NCBI GenBank assembly: GCA_023897205.1
Contig: JAHWDD010000016.1
Coordinates: 638,700 to 702,699, forward strand
Origin: Exophiala sp. HKRS030
Lineage: Eukaryota > Ascomycota > Eurotiomycetes > Chaetothyriales > Herpotrichiellaceae
DNA length: 64,000 nucleotides
Reading direction: 5' to 3'
This document shows positions 45,061 to 57,160 of this stretch, in pieces. The position numbers and the translations under genes are program-made. How positions within the stretch are numbered: the first letter of the stretch is position 1; each line of letters opens with the position of its first letter. A model generated the notes under the pieces. That model searched no databases. It was given only the letters and a program-made list of their open reading frames with translations, and had not been told where the DNA came from.

Positions 45061-45651
45061 TAAATTAGTTGCGGGTGGTATACCGCCCGTGCCAGGTTGC
45101 TTCAATAACTAATGATATTCTCAATACAACTGCACAGCCACCAAACAATATACAGTGCTCCAATCAAGGATTTGAAGAAACACCATGCAGCGCAGAATCA
45201 TGACGATAGCCTTCTCGCATGTCTGATGGTTTTATCCGTCGGAGAACAGCGCGATGCAGAAATGGCGTACTCAGGCTCCACTACTAGTTAGAACCTCCTC
45301 CCACGCCCATGATTCTTGACCTCGTTCAAAGTCCATGTTCAGACGTGGATAAGGAGGAGCGTGGCACTCGATGTTTCGCTATCAACCTTGACGCAACTTG
45401 TCGATCCTCTAGCAACGACGTTCAAGGCCATAGATTGAGCCAACACTAGGACTTGGAAAGACACCGAGAACTTATATAAATTCGAAAATTATAACCACGA
45501 CAAGCTAACAAGGTATGAACACTAAACAGATCTTGACCATGAGCTGAGACACAGCCAAAGTGAATTCTGAAGGAACATAGACAACCTAGTCTTGGTGTCA
45601 TTGATCTAATCTTCGGAAAGGACTCAAACATAAACGTACCGAAGAGACGAC
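45061..45651. other. Intergenic between regulator and FAD oxidoreductase
   Basis: About 590 bp of 3' flank and promoter. Nothing recognisable beyond short frames. Confidence 0.4.
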
Positions 45652-47148
45652 ATGGGCGATGCTGGAGTTCCCACCCTCAGGGGCTCACCATCGGCGCTTC
45701 CAACGCCAAATCCCACGGAGTCTTTCTGGCAAGCATCACATCCGAATCCAGTAACAAACCACCGTTCCACGTCGGATTTACCATCCGATGCAAATATCGT
45801 GGTGATCGGAACAGGGATCACAGGCACCTTCGCAGTCGATGAACTTCTGTCGAAAACGACCGGCAGCCGCAGCAGCGCTGAGAGAGCCGACATATTAGTG
45901 CTTGAAGCCCGAACGACCTGCTCCGCAGCAACGGGCAGGAATGGCGGCCATCTCGTGCCACTTGTACACGAGCAGAGACCGGGGATTATCGCATGGGAAT
46001 TGCGCAATTACCACCATGTTGCGAATCTAATTGATTCGAGGAACATTCCGTGTGACTTCCGGAGGTTGAACAGTTGCATTGGTTTCTGGAATCTTACATA
46101 CTTTGAGGAAGCGAAGGCGGCGCTGAAGCAGGCTCTTGCACTCGCTCCCGCACAAACAAGCAGCGAAGTTCGTGTCGTCGAGGACAAGGATGAATTGGAG
46201 CATGGACTCAACTTGATCGACGCGGTTGGCGCCTTGGTTCAAACCACAGCGGGAAGTCTATCGCCTTACAAACTCATCACTTGGCTCTGGCAAGATATGC
46301 TCAAATCTCACGAGGAGTCAGGGAGACTCAACCTGCAGACAAACACTCCAGTGACCTCGATTACAACCACGTCGACATCGACACCCGAATATCTGGTCCA
46401 CACCGACCGAGGCACCGTCCGTGCCCAGCGCGTAATCCTTGCCACGAACGCATATACATCACACCTTCTTCCCAGCTTTGCCTCTCTCATCATCCCACGC
46501 CAGGCACAGATGACCGCCCTCAAACCCCCTGCGAGCTCCCCGTTTTCGCGTACTCTGATTCCAAAGAGCTACGGGTTTCTCGGTGTGCAGGGCATGGATC
46601 GTGAAATGTCCGACTACCTGGTCCAGTCACCAATACTCAAGGATGGGCAAGGCGGCCAATTCATGTATGGCGGTGGCCGCCAAAATGCGATTGGGAATGG
46701 GAACTATGTCAGTGACGATAGCTATGTTGACCCAAATGTGGAGACGTATCTACGATCGTTGCCCAGGAGGCTGGATCTCCTGAGCGGAAACCTGGATTCA
46801 GAGAATTTGTCCAAGACATCGCGCCAATTGTTGGAGCTGGAAGCCTCGTGGACCGGTATCATTGGCAGCTCAGCGGATGGACATCCCTGGGTAGGTGGCG
46901 TGCCGGATCATCCCGGGCTGTTCATTGCGGCTGGGTACAGTGGGCATGGCATGCCCAATGCGCCATTGAGTGGACGGCATATCGCAAAGCTTGTACTGGA
47001 GAGCTTGAAACCCAACGGGAACTGGGAACAGGTCGAACAAGACGAAATAGAGTTACAGAACAGCTTGACAACAGGCACGCATGCTGGTTTACCGCGCGAG
47101 TACGTTGTTACGAAAGAGCGCATCTCGAAAATCCTGGAAAGCGATTAG
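45652..47148 (+). CDS. FAD-dependent oxidoreductase of the DAO family
   Basis: Intronless, 498 aa from ATG 45652. After a polar ~45-residue lead, IVVIGTGITGTFAVDELL is the dinucleotide-binding Rossmann motif (GxGxxG), followed by VLEARTTCSAATGRNGGHL, which positions the isoalloxazine ring in this family. RVILATNAYTSHLLP is the second conserved strand, and WTGIIGSSADGHPWVGGVPDHPGLFIAAGYSGHGMPNAP is the C-terminal FAD-contact region. This organisation matches fungal amine/amino-acid oxidases of the DadA/gamma-glutamylputrescine-oxidase type; the substrate is not identifiable. No signal peptide or PTS1-like C-terminus is seen (ends LESD). Confidence 0.92.
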   Translation: MGDAGVPTLRGSPSALPTPNPTESFWQASHPNPVTNHRSTSDLPSDANIVVIGTGITGTFAVDELLSKTTGSRSSAERADILVLEARTTCSAATGRNGGHLVPLVHEQRPGIIAWELRNYHHVANLIDSRNIPCDFRRLNSCIGFWNLTYFEEAKAALKQALALAPAQTSSEVRVVEDKDELEHGLNLIDAVGALVQTTAGSLSPYKLITWLWQDMLKSHEESGRLNLQTNTPVTSITTTSTSTPEYLVHTDRGTVRAQRVILATNAYTSHLLPSFASLIIPRQAQMTALKPPASSPFSRTLIPKSYGFLGVQGMDREMSDYLVQSPILKDGQGGQFMYGGGRQNAIGNGNYVSDDSYVDPNVETYLRSLPRRLDLLSGNLDSENLSKTSRQLLELEASWTGIIGSSADGHPWVGGVPDHPGLFIAAGYSGHGMPNAPLSGRHIAKLVLESLKPNGNWEQVEQDEIELQNSLTTGTHAGLPREYVVTKERISKILESD

Positions 47149-47470
47149 GCACGTATGACTGCTCGATAGAACAAAGTCCACTTCGAAGCAAATTATCGTG
47201 ATGTATCAAATGTTAAATTTTGAGTTGATGCCTCAATTCTCTGGAGGATGCAGTCTCGAATGGCGAAGGACTATTATAGATACGCCTGATACCGATTTAG
47301 TATTTACAAGGTAAGGCTGCCCTGGGAGCGACACACGCATTTAATGCGAGTAATCCCTCATACGAATAGTCTCGATCAGGCTGCTGTAAGCACATGTAGT
47401 GCGCCGGTCATCAGCCTCATCATAACGTACAAACTCAAGTGCGTACAGATCGTATGCTCAGGCGCTAATT
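47149..47470. other. Short intergenic between convergent genes
   Basis: About 320 bp shared 3' flank; no feature seen. Confidence 0.4.
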
Positions 47471-49369
47471 TCAGACAAGAACCCATTTTTTATCTTTGCC
47501 ACCCTGTTTTACTGCAATGCTCATCAAAGTGTCCTTGATGGCGTCCTTGGGACATTTTGGAAACAGATCTTTCAGCACTTCAACCAAACCGATCTTGGAG
47601 AGCGTGCTGTCAACTACTGCTGCTTTGAATGCTGGCAGAAGGTCTGGGGCAATCATCTTGGTTGGCTTTGTATTTGTTTTGGCTTTCGGTTTTGGAGTAG
47701 CCGACAATTTCTCGGCCAGGACAATTTCACCAGAAGCCCCAATTGTAGATCTGGAAGGCGTGAGGTTTCCACTGTTGGCGTCCAAAGTCATGAGTGGTAA
47801 TCTGGGAGGTTGCATCTCGGATACTGACCCCGAGATTTTAGGTTCTTTCTTTCTCGGGCTGGGCTTACCAATATCAGTCCAGTGTGTATTGGAATAGGGG
47901 TCGATTGGTAGAGATGTGGAATCGTGGAGCACATCCATTCGATAGATGGCCATATCAAACCCTTCAATGGACTTGTTGTCCTGACCCTGCCAGCATAGGC
48001 CGCTTGACACAGGCTCCATTTCGCCAACAAGAAGCCGCCTCTTGACTTGCTCGGCCTCATCGTCAAGAAAATCGGCCATCTCATCTTCCCCAGCCTCGTC
48101 TTCCGACATCTCGTCTTCGTCCATTAAATCATCATCGCCATCTTCGGGCTCTTCCCATTCTGCCTCACTGTCGTAGTCATAGTTGACGTTGGGTAGACCC
48201 CGATGTACGGGGTTGCGGGCAAGCTTACGCGAAGACTTTGGCGAAACAGCCCTGGAGAAGGTTCCTTGATATGCTGGCCGTACATCTTCACGGAAACAGA
48301 GGAATTTATATGGAACTGTTGCCAACAACGATCCACATTTGTCAAGATCGTCTGGATGTGTCGTCATTCGCTCGACAATTACCCTGACCGGTCTGATCTC
48401 TCGTTTTCGCTGTCGGCGGGTAAATTGTGACGGAAGTGATTCAGGTGTATCAATCTGGTTCAACAATGGTTCTGCATGGTCTAGTGGTGCAAGGTTTCGA
48501 TGGAAGCGATTGAACGGGGCCATATCAGAATGATCGCTCTTGAAGAACGGCAGGATCCATTTGTTGAACTCAGGATTGGTCGATCCTGTCGAGGTTCCGA
48601 TCTCGGCGCTGGTTGAGTCAATTTCTATTGAGGCAATAGAAGATCTCCGGCTAAGAGGTTCCATGGAAGCGTTCTCAGGTGTAGTCGGAGGGGACGTAGC
48701 AGAGACTGTGCGTCCGAAGAAAGCACCGATTCTCATTTGTGACTATGATAGTTAGCATGCCATGTGGCGATGAAGCCTATTGATACGTACTCTTTGCTTC
48801 TTGAGTATTTCGGCTTCCTTTCTCTTTTTTTCAGCTTCCTTCTCATGTTGAGCAGTTTCCTTGCGTTTCTTCTCGGCGTCTTTCTCTTGCTGGGCAACTT
48901 CTCTCGCCTTTTGCTTCTCCTCTCTTACAGCCTCCTTAGCCTTGCGAGCAGCGTCGCGCTCTTCATCACGGCGTCTCTTTTCCTCATCCTTAGCTGCCTT
49001 TGCATCCGCCTTTTCCTTTTCCTTCTGTTCCTTTTCCTGCTTCTTTAGGCTTTTCTCTACCTCTCGCTCGGCGAAGGTTAACTTCCGCTTCTTGCTAGAC
49101 TCTGGAGCCATGGGGTCTTTTTGAGGACTAGTGCATGGAGTTGAGCCAAGGTCAGATAGGGGTGAGCTCCTGGAGCTCAGCGAGGGTGACGAAGGTCGTG
49201 GTGCATACTCGACGTTTGACAGCCTTGCGAAGTGTTCTAAGACTGGAGTTGTTGGTGCTAGTCTCTCAATAATAATCCCATCGTAGTTTCTCTTTTTGGA
49301 AGGAGTCGGGGAGGGATCGTAACCGGTGGAAGGAGCGACCTCACAAGACGGCAATGGCCTGGTTTCCAT
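47471..49369 (-). CDS. RLF2: Chromatin assembly factor 1 large subunit (CAF-1 p150/Rlf2/Cac1)
   Basis: Two exons, 48791-49369 and 47471-48742, with a 48-nt intron (GTACGT..ATAG); 616 aa. Exon 1 ends in a ~90-residue, strongly charged helical region (E/K/R/A-rich, KRKLTFAEREVEKSLKKQ onward), the KER domain that binds DNA. Exon 2 carries MAPFNRFH, PYKFLCFREDVRPAYQGTF, the family-specific VNYDYDSEAEWEE, a long acidic stretch (DDDLMDEDEMSEDEAGEDEMADFLDDE) that binds H3-H4, and a C-terminal winged-helix-like end. The complex deposits H3-H4 behind the replication fork through PCNA. The acidic region and KER segment are of normal length. It is intact. Confidence 0.93.
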
Positions 49370-50240
49370 ATTGGAATTGCATCCGACAAAAATAAATCAC
49401 AGAATCTTTGACATAGGAGGAGAAGCTGTTAAGACAAAGGTTCGTTACTAATGTGCGCCAGTCGAAGCCGTGCAAGGCTTGGTGGTATTGAAGCAAGATA
49501 CTGGACCTACAGAAAAGAGGGATCATTACTGACGCGTGACAGGGTGGGAGAACGCGCCCAAAGACGCGCCGTCTTGGCACAGATATGCCTGTGTCACCCG
49601 TGCCTGCACCACTGGCAGCTGACCGGGTTATGATCCGTCTTGCCCGTCGGTGACTCCACCTCCACGAGCTACCACTCCCATTACTCGAGGGCTAGAGGCG
49701 GCGAGTATTCAAGAAAAGTGCTGTAATGAGAGCCGAACACTAAAGGCGGTTGAATGACCGAACCACTTTGCTTTTTATTACTCGTTTATATCTAGCCCTT
49801 CAGCGCTTTAACGCCTCTCCCTCCCTCTCTCTTTGTCCGAAGCTCAAAGACAACGCTTGCAAGGAAAAGTACGCGTATTTCGCAGATACGGGGCGGAATT
49901 TGACTCTGGAAGCCGACTCCAGGATACAAGACTATAGTGCCCCACACCTGGTGCTACAAGAAATTGTTCGCGGAAAGGACTGACAGCATTCTTGAGGATC
50001 AGGTCACAAACTGGCAGGCAGGGAAATAGATTCGTCGTTGTATTTGAGAAGAATTATTCTCCCTTGCTACTTTCCCACGTTCTGTTTGCTCTTGGTCCAT
50101 GAACAAATTGTATATGTAGTTGACCAAAGTTCGGGACTTTGAGATTTCCATCAAGAAAGCGTGTTACGAGTGATAGGACATTTCCAGGATTTAGATCTCT
50201 GCGGCATTGCCTGTTACCCCTGAGCTCGTTTCATGTGTGC
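49370..50240. other. Intergenic region
   Basis: About 870 bp between the CAF-1 start and the 3' end of the Pmp3-like gene. The frame at 49750-49983 lacks family features. Nothing else seen. Confidence 0.4.
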
Positions 50241-50596
50241 TCATGGGCCTGAGATTGTTCCGTAGCCTTGGTGTCCTCCGCTTTGCACTCTACTTGAGTA
50301 GACACCCGGCGCATCGCTACCGGTCAATTGGCCATGCCTTGCCCGTTCACGGCGATCGAAGTAGACATACTCGATGTAAAAAGCATGGATGTGTCCAGGT
50401 ATGTACCCGAGGAGCGTCAGCGCGATATTGACAAATAGATCCGCTCCACAGCCGGCGACCAAGAAAACTCCGACAGGTGGCACTGGTAGTTGTATTAGAA
50501 TTGAATATTTATTTATTATTCGATAGGAGCAGATAGGAGCACCTTACCCAAGATGGTGATCAAGACGATGAGAAGAGCTGGTGCTGTGTCTGACAT
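50241..50596 (-). CDS. Pmp3/SNA-type proteolipid membrane protein with extended tail
   Basis: Two exons, 50548-50596 and 50241-50482, with a 65-nt intron; 96 aa from ATG 50596. The two TM helices and the loop are the UPF0057/Pmp3 signature: PPVGVFLVAGCGADLFVNIALTLLGYIPGHIHAFYI. A ~45-residue hydrophilic tail (RRERARHGQL...) follows, closer to yeast SNA proteins than to the short Pmp3. The family affects plasma-membrane potential and salt tolerance, and SNA proteins are vacuolar cargo; which applies here is unknown. It lies 447 bp from the divergent auxilin gene. Confidence 0.92.
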
Positions 50597-51043
50597 ACTG
50601 AAAGGGATGTAGGCTCTTGGTATCGTGTTGTTGGAATATAAAGACGAGGTTCAGGGTTGAATTGAGAAGAGGAGAAGTAAAAAAGGATTGAGAGTTCAGG
50701 CAGCCGCCAAACCTATCTTTATGTACTGGCCAAGTATTGGGTGTTCTCGTTTTCGTTGGCTACATATCTACCTACAGTAGTTAGCTGGCTAGGAGTTGAA
50801 ACGTCCCAGCTTGGTGATGCAAGTGACGTAATCCCCTGAATATCTGTGGCGAGTGTAATTGTGGCTGTGCCGCTGATTGCTTTCCAAATGTGGCTGTGTC
50901 ACATGTGTCGCCCAATGTGTCTTGACAACAATCCATGGGTCAATCAGTCCACAACCCAACATAGTATTGCAACATACACCTGCCACGCGTGTCTCTATGT
51001 AGTATGGAATTGCTCTGCCCATGAAGCGGTCGACATCCCGGAC
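50597..51043. promoter_or_regulatory. Divergent promoter between Pmp3-like gene and auxilin gene
   Basis: About 450 bp. A TACCTACAGTAG sequence lies at about 50769-50780. No other element is assigned. Confidence 0.4.
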
Positions 51044-53785
51044 ATGGACGACATAGCCGGGCTCAAGTGGTCATCAACCGCTGGCAATGGCCAGAAGCCA
51101 CCAACCGCCAATTACTCTGCTTTTGGGTCCGTCAAACCCACCCCCCTGCCTCAGGACGAGCATCTCCCTTCCCTCCCAGCGTGGGAAAACCCCCCTCAAA
51201 GCCAGCGACCCCTTCAAACGACAGCTTCGCCAATCTTGTCGCATTTAATTCCACTTCCGGTAAGAATTTGTCCCTACAAGAACAACAAAAGAGGCTATTG
51301 GAATCAAAATCCCTGCAACAACAGTCTCAGCTGCAAGCGGCCAAAGACCAGTTTGCAGGCGGAGATGATGCGTTCTGGAATAGTCTAGGTAACAGCAGGT
51401 TAACTCCTACTCTCGGCGTAAACACCCCGCCCACAAAGCCTTTATCTGGCGGAGATATCACCAAGGAAGAGGACGATGATATATTTGCAGCTTTCAATAA
51501 GCCTGCCTCATTGGCACAACCTGGTTTCAATGGTACTGCCCCCAAGAAGCCTACCCTGAACGACGGCGTCGACGATGATGACCCTTTCGGACTGTCCGAA
51601 TTCGCTGCGCGAGGCTCAAATACAATCAAACCAAGTACCGGTGTCAACGAGGAGGACGATGATGATGTTTTGGGCTTACTAGGCAAGCCTGCCTCTTTTG
51701 TACCGCGAGCAGAGGTCTCAACCCCCTCTGTCGTAGACAAAGGTAGTGTCGCACATCCGCAAGACGCCGCTGTAGCCGAATTAGTCGAAATGGGCTTTCC
51801 AGCCGAGAAAGCCAAGCAGGCACTGGAGATGACAGATTCGGGCTTCGACGTGCAGGCTGCTGTCGGGCACTTACTGACACAGGCACACAATGAAGCGCGA
51901 GCAAAGAAGCTTGGGCCAGATGCAATTTCACGGAGTCAGTCAACCGATGGCGAGCGATTCCCTGACGAAAGATCAAGATCAAGGTCAGAACAGATACAGC
52001 AACGAGACCGAGAGCACCAAACCCGCCAACGCAGTGAAAGACTAAAACAAACCGACCGAGGAAGTGAGAATGAGTTCGAGCGTGTAGCAAGTGACTTCGG
52101 AAACCAATTTCTCAAAACGGCAGGGTCCTTCTGGAAGCAAAGTACCAAGCGTGTCCAGCAAGCCGTCCAAGACTTCAACTCTGACAGTGATACTGGGGCT
52201 CAGCCACGCTGGATGCGAGAGACAGAGCCACAACAAAACCGCGGGGGAAGCAGAACACGTCCTGCCGACGTGGATCGACAAACAGAAGCTCGTCGAGCAC
52301 CTCCTCGGGCGGCTGTGCCACAAGCGACAGAGGAAGCCCTGATGCTGGAGTCGAGCAGGCCCAGTCCCCAGCCACAAGACCGCCGCGTGCCTTACATTGC
52401 CCCAGGGCGCTCCCGTGATCATTCGCCACGAGCTCCGTCAGACTTTTCGGATGCGATGCCTGCTCTTCCTGACGGGAACGTTAAACCGCCTGCTTTTTTG
52501 CGACCAGATAAGCAAGCTACAGTGGTGGTGTCGAAGTCGTTGCTAAATAGGCGAGCGGCGGACGACGAGGCAGCACAGGCATACACCAGCGCAGCGCGCC
52601 GCCGCAAGCCACAAGTAGCCCTCAAGCGGCGCGTTCTCCTGCGTCGAGCTTCATTAAAGATGAGTTCGATGCTCAACCTCTTAACCGCACCTCACATAGC
52701 AGCGCACAAGCGAAAAACACGACCGCTTTACCATCAGCAACACAAAAGCCGCAAGTGTCGGTTCGTCCGCCTGTGCCTGCAAGGACTATCCCACCGACAT
52801 CGGCCATCACACTCCAAGCGATTCACTCACACCGTGAACAGGGCAATGCCCACTTCAAACGTGGCGATTACTCTGCCGCCCATCAATCTTACGCTACATC
52901 CCTTACTCACATTCCCGACTTCCATCCTCTTCTGATTGTTCTATTGACGAATAGATCTTTGACAGCGCTAAAGATTGGCGAGCCAAAAGTGGCGATTTCC
53001 GATGCCGACAAAGCTATGAGTATAATCGGAGACTCGAAAGGCGAATCAGAAACAATTGATCTAGGAGCAGGCGACAACCCAAAGCCCATGCGAGACTATT
53101 ACGGCAAAGCGCTGATGCGAAAAGCGGAGGCTCTGGAGCAGATGGAAAAGTGGGCTGATGCAGCAACGGTCTGGAGACAAGCAGTGGAAGGTGGCCACGG
53201 TGGCTCGACCAGTATACAAGGACGACTCAGGGCCGAGAAAGCGGCAAAACCCAAACTTTCTGATCAGATTTCAGCGGCGACCAGGAGTGCTTCGATACCT
53301 GCTCAGCGGCAACCGGGGCCCGCCAAAACGCATGCTTCCACGCAAAACAGCGCGGCGGCTGTGAAAAGATTACGTGCAGCTAATCTTGCTGCAGAAAAAG
53401 CCGACGATGAAAAGTTCCGGCTTAGCGATTCAGTAGATGCGCGCATTCAGGCATGGAAAGGTGGCAAAGCTGACAATTTACGAGCATTACTTGGATCCCT
53501 GGAGAATGTGCTCTGGGAGGGAAGTGGGTGGAAGAAAATCAGTATGGCGGATCTGGTGCTGCCACAGAAGGTCAAAATTCAGTACATGAAGGGCATAGCT
53601 AAAGTGCACCCTGATAAGGTATGAGGACATTCCTAGCATGTGTATTATCCAAAATTTTGATGCTAATCGTCCATCATCCACAGATACCAACAGATGCGAC
53701 GACTGAACAGAGAATGATCGCCGGATCTGTGTTCAGCGCCTTGAATGAGGCGTGGGACAAATTCAAAGCAGATAATGGTTTATAA
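51044..53785 (+). CDS. SWA2: Auxilin-like clathrin-uncoating protein (Swa2), UBA + TPR + J domain; two single-base frame losses
   Basis: ATG 51044, a long first exon to 53618, a 65-nt intron, and a last exon 53684-53785. An N-terminal clathrin-binding region (MDDIAGLKW..., later KPPSKPATPSNDSFANLVAF and DPFGLSEF) is followed by a UBA domain (about residue 242 onward, AVAELVEMGFPAEKAKQALEM), a basic region, a TPR segment (EQGNAHFKRGDYSAAHQSY) and a C-terminal J domain. Its catalytic HPDK (VHPDK, split by the intron) recruits Hsp70 to strip clathrin coats. Frame moves 2 to 1 at C6 51141-51146 (C7 fits) and 1 to 0 at about 52609-52610 (CC, CCC fits). With both bases added the length is 892 aa. 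Confidence 0.87.
51141..51146 (+). other. Apparent 1-bp deletion (C6 for C7) in auxilin gene
   Basis: The frame from ATG 51044 reads SVKPTP up to this run and the conserved PASGRASPFPPSVGKPPSK lies one frame over after it. No intron fits the gap. Confidence 0.8.
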
Positions 53786-54210
53786 TTCCATATCCATTCC
53801 TATCATGGACTGTGAGTGGTGGTTAAGAAAAGCAATGCTCCTAACACGAGGGAATTTCTCGTGTGCAAGGCTGCATGGGCGCATAGGCGAGTAAGACATT
53901 TAGTAGCCTTCCTCTACTCCATAGTTCTACCCTCGCACTGCCACCTAGCTGAATGACATCGTTTCGAGTACCCGGAGCTGTTAGATTAACCATAAGTAGA
54001 CAATCTGCAATTCCGGCGTGTATCCCCCGCCGCAAAAGCTTTTCCAATGAGCGCCAATTGAAGCCCTAGAAGTTGACAGGAACCTTGAACGTGAAAGATG
54101 GTCCAAATCGGTTGTGGATGACTCCTTTGACCTGTAGCAGCATCGAAAAAAGAGGGCTATGCTCTATAACCTGATGATACATGACTGAGAAACGGCTCGT
54201 GTGTTACTGT
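53786..54210. other. Intergenic between convergent genes
   Basis: About 425 bp of 3' flank of auxilin and L27 genes. Nothing recognisable. Confidence 0.4.
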
Positions 54211-55098
54211 CTACCTCTTCTTTGCACCAATCTTGACGCCTTTGTTCGATTTTTTCCCTTTTGTTCTCTTTGTGCCTTTAGCAACTTTGGCAGACAGAGC
54301 AGATTCTATCCGAGCAGAGCGTTTGCGCCAAGCTTGCCATCTATCCTTGCGGTCGAAGGCCTCAACCTTGACATTCTTCCGTTCTGCTTCGCGGCCAATG
54401 GAAGCGTTCGCCTCACGATTCGTGCCTGCACGGAGGAATGTTGGTACGATGACCCGAGGTTTGTACTTGGTTAGGCCATAACTCTTGCTGGAGAGATGAG
54501 ATTCGAGTTCGAATGCGGCGGCCGAGTTAGCCGAGTCTGCGGCTTGCGGCTGTTTCATCGGCGATGCGAACATGTTGAGTCGTCGGCGGGTGGGCGCATT
54601 TGGTGCAGCAGGAAGCTGTGATCCCGGGCCTTCCTTCTCCAACGCAACCCCAATATATCGTCTCTTGGGATGGCGTGCTGGATCTCGATAGTAACGCACA
54701 TAACCATATTCCGTCGCATAGATAGTGTGATCTTTCCCGATACCGACGTTGACTCCGGGGTGCCATTTGGTGCCTATAAATTTGGTCAGCTACAATGTGC
54801 ACAAGGGTACCAGGCAGGCGTGTGGAGGCCGCTGACCTCTTTGCTTGAATATTATGTTCCCAGGCACGACGTATTCAGACGCTGACTTCTTAGCTCCCAG
54901 TCGACGACCTGCAGAGTCTGTTGGCCCATTGGCTCGACCTTGCGCGGCGTGGGAAGCGTGTCGGAGGAAAATTGTTGAACCACGCAACCGGGCTGGGGTA
55001 TGCTGAGAGCACAAGCTCAGCGAATTCAGCGAAGCAAAGAGAGATCTCCAGCCCATTTCCATGCTGACAGCACTTGATTTGAGTCGTGGCTGCAACAT
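54211..55098 (-). CDS. Mitochondrial large-subunit ribosomal protein bL27m
   Basis: Two exons, 54837-55098 and 54211-54773, with a 63-nt intron; 274 aa from ATG 55098 (ATG 55062 is another candidate start). The N-terminus is a mitochondrial presequence. The L27 domain is unmistakable: [70 protein letters not shown], followed by a fungal-type basic C-terminal extension ending in a Lys-rich GVKIGAKKR. It sits near the peptidyl transferase centre of the mitoribosome. It is intact; the long extension is normal for yeast Mrp7-type L27. Confidence 0.94.
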
Positions 55099-55395
55099 CG
55101 CAGTCGTTTTGAAATCGTTGCGCACTACTTTCAGAAGGACGGATTGTTTGTTCAAAATAATGCCTTGGTCATTGGTCTCCCGATACTGGATCTTGACGTC
55201 CACCAGACTAAACCCTTCGCGGCATAAATGTCAGTCATTTGAAACATTAAGGAGTCCTCCGAATCCCCAAGTCCTTAGTTGTCCTCAACCCAGAGCATGA
55301 CCCCTACATATATAGCCCACCACGTCGCCGTCGCGCTTCATATCCACATCAAAAATTGAGGCATCAAGCGTAATCTCGCACGCCTCGTCATCATC
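55099..55395. promoter_or_regulatory. Divergent promoter between bL27m and Lcl2
   Basis: About 300 bp with two opposite-strand starts; no element is assigned. Confidence 0.4.
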
Positions 55396-55843
55396 ATGAG
55401 GCATCAAGTCACTTTACTCCTGCTATTTATCTCTTGTGCGATGGCCCAATTTCAGTTCTTTGAACAGTTCTTTCAAGGCGGCCAGCAACAGACAAGCCAG
55501 GAAAAACAAAACGTACCGAGCGATTCCAGTTGGTATCGTCAGAATTGGGAGGGAGGTATGTTTCTGTGCTGTCTCTCGCCCTCAGGCCTTCTACACGGCC
55601 AGAAGGGGCTTGATTTTGGGTGTATAAACCGCTAACAAATGATCGACAGCCACATGCAACAACTATTTATGCCCAGACACACTTGCGTGTGTACATTTTC
55701 CTCATCACTGTCCATGCCCGCATCCTGATGTGGAGGACAAGGTTGAGCTGGTGGACGGAATTGCCATTTGTGCAAGCAAAGGTGGCTACAAACCTGGCGA
55801 GGTTGCCCGAAAGGTTGAGCTGGCCAGGAAAGGCTTGTTGTAA
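55396..55843 (+). CDS. LCL2: Lcl2 (long chronological lifespan protein 2)
   Basis: Two exons, 55396-55555 and 55650-55843, with a 94-nt intron; 117 aa. A signal peptide ends near CAMAQF. The mature part has FFEQFFQGG, then the conserved [33 protein letters not shown] with six cysteines, [15 protein letters not shown] and a short basic tail. This is the fungal Lcl2 family, described in yeast as needed for normal chronological lifespan and probably an ER/secretory glycan-quality factor. It is intact. The single intron falls just before the first Cys. Confidence 0.93.
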
Positions 55844-56382
55844 ACTATTCTGCGAGTTATGATATATTGCATGGACGATGGTGGTATTCACGATTGTCGA
55901 CGATAGCATTGACAGTTTGATCGAGTTGGGCAGCATTAGAGGCTTGCAACAAGCATTGAAATGGCCTCATAGAGTAATTTGTATCAGCAATACAGAACTC
56001 GTGTACATCTCTGATCCCCAAACTTGATGCAGGCTTTGGCTATCAATTCGAACGAACGATTGATTACAGTCGACGGCGATTCAACCGGCATGAGTCAAAT
56101 ACTAAGGGGTACACGCTTACGGACTGATAGAACGTCGAAAAGCACGGTGGATTCCAGCAACATAGGCCCTGAATTAAGACTTCAGTGGACTTCCAAGGCT
56201 CACGCGGGCGTCACAAGATGTCATGTGCTTCACCGTATCAAAGTTGTTCCGAAAGAAGGTCTTGGCACTGCTACTTCCAGTCGCTGGCGCAGCTTGCAGC
56301 TTCAAGCTTGGGATTCTTTCACATCTACTTGAACAACAACGACCTCTCTTTCAAATCCCTACACCCCGTTACACTTCTAAAC
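55844..56382. other. Intergenic between Lcl2 and ATP synthase epsilon gene
   Basis: About 540 bp. Frames at 56024-56332 and 56185 onward run into ATP15 in other frames. No gene supported. Confidence 0.4.
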
Positions 56383-56714
56383 ATGGCGTTCGCCTGGAAA
56401 GCCGCCGGAATCTCGTACGCGCTCCTCTTGGCCTGCTTGTTCATTCTTGCTAATCCATGCAGCTACAATCGTTACCTTGCCATCGCCGCCCGAGTTGTCC
56501 GACGATCACTTAAGGATGGACCAAGACTACAAGCCGAGAGAAGAGGAGAGATGGATTTGAGATTTGCAAAATGGCAGGTCAGTGTGACATAAGGTGCAGT
56601 CGGATGAGCCCATACTGATGTGATCGACAGAATGGCAAACAAGGAGAGGTTCGAAGTTTGGGTGAAGCCAATGCTGAGGCAGCGACAGAACTTGCATCAC
56701 AGGAAGCCAAATAG
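56383..56714 (+). CDS. ATP15: Mitochondrial F1-ATPase epsilon subunit (Atp15)
   Basis: Three exons: 56383-56414, 56463-56577, 56631-56714; introns 48 and 53 nt; 76 aa. The protein MAFAWKAAGISYNRYLAIAARVVRRSLK...RLQAERRGEMDLRFAKWQNGKQGE matches the small epsilon subunit of the F1 rotor central stalk. There is no cleaved presequence, as is usual for this subunit. It is a compact housekeeping gene between Lcl2 and NAA35 on the same strand. All splice phases fit and no residue is missing. Confidence 0.95.
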
Positions 56715-57160
56715 ATGGTCAATGTCACCGCTGAGGATGTGCGAGGAAGCTGCGAAGGAGCTTACAGTTGATGCTAGGAGTTGCATCACTGTTCTATGTA
56801 AATATGAACCACTCTTGATTGCCAATGCAAGGGCTGTCTGTTAAGAGAGAATCGTACTCGCGCGGGTACCCACTGTGCCTGTGCCTATGCCTGTACCCTT
56901 GAGCACATGACTTTGCCCATCAAAAATTGTCTTTGCCTCATGTAGCATAAACAACAAATGACACATCTTTTGTTCAGCACGCCGTTTGACTTCCTGCATC
57001 ATTGCAATACCACCTTGATCATCCATTTCATCAAGTTTGTCTGATCCTGCGGCCACATCAATGCAAAACGGGATCTGCGCCTGACCTGATGTGCTACCCG
57101 TTTTCGATGCAGAACGTCTCGGAGATTTGAATTTTCCCTCATCACCCCTACACAGAGGCG
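56715..57160. other. Intergenic, NAA35 promoter
   Basis: About 450 bp. Minus-strand frames here are shadows of the NAA35 start region or lack family features. Confidence 0.4.
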
